Of a stretch of 64,000 nt of DNA, positions 62,231 to 64,000 are shown in pieces. The notes beneath the pieces were generated by a model. The model saw only the letters and a list, made by a program, of their open reading frames with translations. It did not search any database and was not told the DNA's origin. The position numbers were made by a program, and so were the translations under genes. Position 1 is the first letter of the stretch. Every line of letters begins with the position of its first letter. The DNA lies in NCBI RefSeq assembly GCF_014203115.1, contig NZ_JACHIJ010000006.1:1-64000 (forward strand), in the 5' to 3' direction. The stretch comes from Afipia massiliensis. GTDB lineage: Bacteria > Pseudomonadota > Alphaproteobacteria > Rhizobiales > Xanthobacteraceae.

Positions 62231-64000
62231 ATGGGGCGGCAGTTTTCGAAGGATGTTTTGCGCGTGACGATGAGAAGCGCGCTGGGTGCGGCGATTTTGG
62301 GCGGCGCCTGTCAGGCAACGCCTTCGTTCGCGCAATCTTCGGCACCGCCGTCGGAAAAGCAGTCGGCGACGACTCTCCCAGAGGTCAGGGTGGCAGGCCA
62401 GCGTGCACGTCCGCGCCGCGCCGCGCGTGTCGATCCAGCACCTGCACCCGCACAGCCTGTTCCAGCTCAGGTCGGCGAACGCGGCACTGGGCCGGTTGTC
62501 GGCTATTCCGCCCGGCAAAGCGTGACGGCGACGAAGACTGACACGCCGTTGTTGGAGACGCCGCAGTCCATCTCTGTCGTGACGAAAGACCAGATCAAGG
62601 ATCAGGGTGCGCAGACGGTTCAGGACGCACTTCAGTACACGCCGGGTGTCTCGATCCAGGGCTACGGCGCCAACGCTTTCTTCGACGGTTTCAAGGTTCG
62701 GGGATTCGATGCCCCTCAGTATCTGGATGGTTTGCGGCTGCCCAAAGACGGCCTGCAGTTCGGGATGCCGAAGATCGAGCCATACGGCCTTGAACGGCTG
62801 GAGGTGTTGAAAGGCCCATCCTCGGGTCTTTATGGGCAGACTGACCCAGGCGGCTTCATCAACATGATCAGCAAGCGGCCGACTGCGACGCCGCACTTTG
62901 AAGCTGCAGGCACGTTTGGCTCGTTCAACCGCATCCAGGGTGCGTTCGATTTCGGCGGTCCGATCGACAAGAACGGCGAGTTTCTTTATCGCGTGGTGGG
63001 TCTTGCCCGCCAGAGCGACACACAGACCGATTTCGTGCAGGACAACAAGGTCTTCATTGCGCCGAGCTTCACATGGCGGCCGACGACAGACACTTCGTTC
63101 ACGATCCTCTCGCACTATCAGAAGATCGACAACAAGGGTTACCAGCAGTACGTGCCCGGACAGGTATCATTCCTGCCGAATCCAAATGGGCGCGTCCCCT
63201 ACAGCCGCTACATTGGTGAACCGAGCCTGGACGGCTACAAACTCGAGCAGGCCGCAATCGGCTATGCGTTAGAACATCGCTTCGACAACAATCTGCAGTT
63301 CCGCCAGAATGTGCGTTACATGGAGGTGACCAACAATTTGCAGAGCGTGCGTTCGGAGGGGATGTTTTCAACTACCTTTCCTCCAACGCCTGCGACGACG
63401 AGCAACTCGCTCGTGAGCCGCAGCTATAACTACGTCAGCTCAAAGGCGCAGAATCTCACCGCCGACAATCAGCTACAGGCAGATTTCCGAACCGGCGCGT
63501 TGACTCACAAGGTTCTCGTGGGCCTGGATTATCTGAACCAGACAGGAAGCTCGGACTATCGAAGTCGGGGGATCGATCCGATCAATGCATATAATCCGAT
63601 TTACGGAGTGACTTTTGTCCCTCCTGCGAGTTCGCTATCTCCCTTCATGCTGTTGAACAACAAGATCGATCAGGTCGGCTTGTATGCTCAGGACCAGATC
63701 AAGCTGGATCGCTGGACATTGTCGCTGACCGGCCGACAGGACTTCGTGAACACCGAGTTGGAGAGCCTCGCAGCCTATCCGAAACCGGGTACTTATCGTC
63801 GCAGCGATTCAGCGCAAACCGGCCGCGTGGGTCTGAACTATCTGTTCGATTTCGGCCTGTCGCCGTATGCCAACTATTCGACATCATTTGTCCCGAACGC
63901 CAACGCGAGCCGGAACGGACAGGCATTCAAGCCGACGACCGGTGAGGGCTGGGAGGCCGGCGTGAAGTTCCAGCCTGTCGGCACCAATCTGATGCTGACT
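62231..64000 (+). CDS. TonB-dependent siderophore receptor, 3' end outside window
   Basis: The first 590 residues of an outer-membrane receptor. The signal peptide is near MRSALGAAILGGACQATPSF (an in-frame ATG at 62270 starts there). A Pro-rich N-terminal extension follows, then the TonB-box region and plug domain (TPLLETPQSISVVTKDQI, DALQYTPGVSI, RGFDAPQYLDGLRLPKDG, LERLEVLKGPSSGLYGQTDP), then the barrel. It is of the FhuA/FpvA-like hydroxamate class. The frame is open to the last base. An AraC regulator lies upstream and probably controls it. Confidence 0.9.
   Translation, partial: MGRQFSKDVLRVTMRSALGAAILGGACQATPSFAQSSAPPSEKQSATTLPEVRVAGQRARPRRAARVDPAPAPAQPVPAQVGERGTGPVVGYSARQSVTATKTDTPLLETPQSISVVTKDQIKDQGAQTVQDALQYTPGVSIQGYGANAFFDGFKVRGFDAPQYLDGLRLPKDGLQFGMPKIEPYGLERLEVLKGPSSGLYGQTDPGGFINMISKRPTATPHFEAAGTFGSFNRIQGAFDFGGPIDKNGEFLYRVVGLARQSDTQTDFVQDNKVFIAPSFTWRPTTDTSFTILSHYQKIDNKGYQQYVPGQVSFLPNPNGRVPYSRYIGEPSLDGYKLEQAAIGYALEHRFDNNLQFRQNVRYMEVTNNLQSVRSEGMFSTTFPPTPATTSNSLVSRSYNYVSSKAQNLTADNQLQADFRTGALTHKVLVGLDYLNQTGSSDYRSRGIDPINAYNPIYGVTFVPPASSLSPFMLLNNKIDQVGLYAQDQIKLDRWTLSLTGRQDFVNTELESLAAYPKPGTYRRSDSAQTGRVGLNYLFDFGLSPYANYSTSFVPNANASRNGQAFKPTTGEGWEAGVKFQPVGTNLMLT

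Noticed and set aside
62135-63115. A 326-codon minus-strand frame at the start of the TonB receptor
   Set aside because: The plus strand has an uninterrupted receptor frame with signal peptide and plug motifs to the window end.

Overview
The window looks like Alphaproteobacteria, most likely a Bradyrhizobium/Afipia/Rhodopseudomonas-type soil bacterium (Nitrobacteraceae). The protein families point that way: several Liv-type ABC systems, TRAP and Bug-type receptors, acyl-CoA catabolism, a protocatechuate dioxygenase and many single-domain regulators. This is an inference from families and base composition, not from a marker gene. Nearly every gene is catabolic or a transporter. No rRNA, complete tRNA, transposase, integrase or CRISPR array was seen.

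The window seems to be two different pieces of DNA joined near 33.7 kb. At 33680-33726 lies the 3' half of a tRNA-Lys(CUU) gene, from anticodon loop to CCA, with no 5' half. Such fragments normally mark the far end of an element integrated into a tRNA gene. The fragment's orientation puts the element to the left and the chromosome to the right. The left side fits this: it is more loosely packed, visibly less GC-rich in its first 9 kb, and full of decayed genes (NTF2-like, cupin, acetoacetate decarboxylase, phage tail, monooxygenase and LivM fragments). The right side is dense, GC-rich and made of intact, overlapping operons.

Left part. 0-9 kb: scattered small catabolic genes (enoyl-CoA hydratases, thioesterase, cupin, GFA, flavin-binding protein, GST, VOC, NTF2-like), a LysE exporter and a LysR regulator. 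Between them lie two related ~100-nt segments, each ending in an intrinsic terminator (candidate small RNAs), and four copies of a 26-bp inverted-repeat block. 10-15 kb: RraA-like, quinone oxidoreductase, semialdehyde dehydrogenase, GlcG/HbpS-like and alpha-hydroxyacid oxidase genes. 15-21 kb: a complete branched-chain 2-oxoacid dehydrogenase operon with a divergent Lrp-type regulator. 21-29 kb: a TRAP transporter whose receptor resembles 2-oxoacid-binding TakP, then a 3-hydroxyisobutyrate dehydrogenase-like enzyme, cupin, polysaccharide-deacetylase-like hydrolase, an unrecognised protein, metallo-beta-lactamase and NIPSNAP. 29.5-33.5 kb: a mosaic with an unusual alpha/beta hydrolase, a TetR/DUF4865/decarboxylase unit and gene debris.

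Right part. 33.8-45.8 kb: a Bug-type receptor, then a TetR gene flanked by two matching operator palindromes and a Liv ABC transporter - acyl-CoA ligase - NTF2 - enoyl-CoA hydratase - paired acyl-CoA dehydrogenase operon, which probably imports a carboxylic acid and beta-oxidises it as its CoA ester. 45.8-47.7 kb: HxlR regulator, dienelactone hydrolase and CHMI-like tautomerase. 47.7-61 kb: an IclR regulator, a three-component Rieske oxygenase (reductase, ferredoxin, oxygenase), a glutamine-synthetase-like ligase, a second Liv transporter, an amidohydrolase and protocatechuate 3,4-dioxygenase. Read together these suggest import of an aromatic (possibly amino-aromatic) compound, gamma-glutamyl activation, ring oxygenation and ring cleavage. 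61-64 kb: an AraC regulator and a TonB-dependent siderophore receptor that runs off the window.
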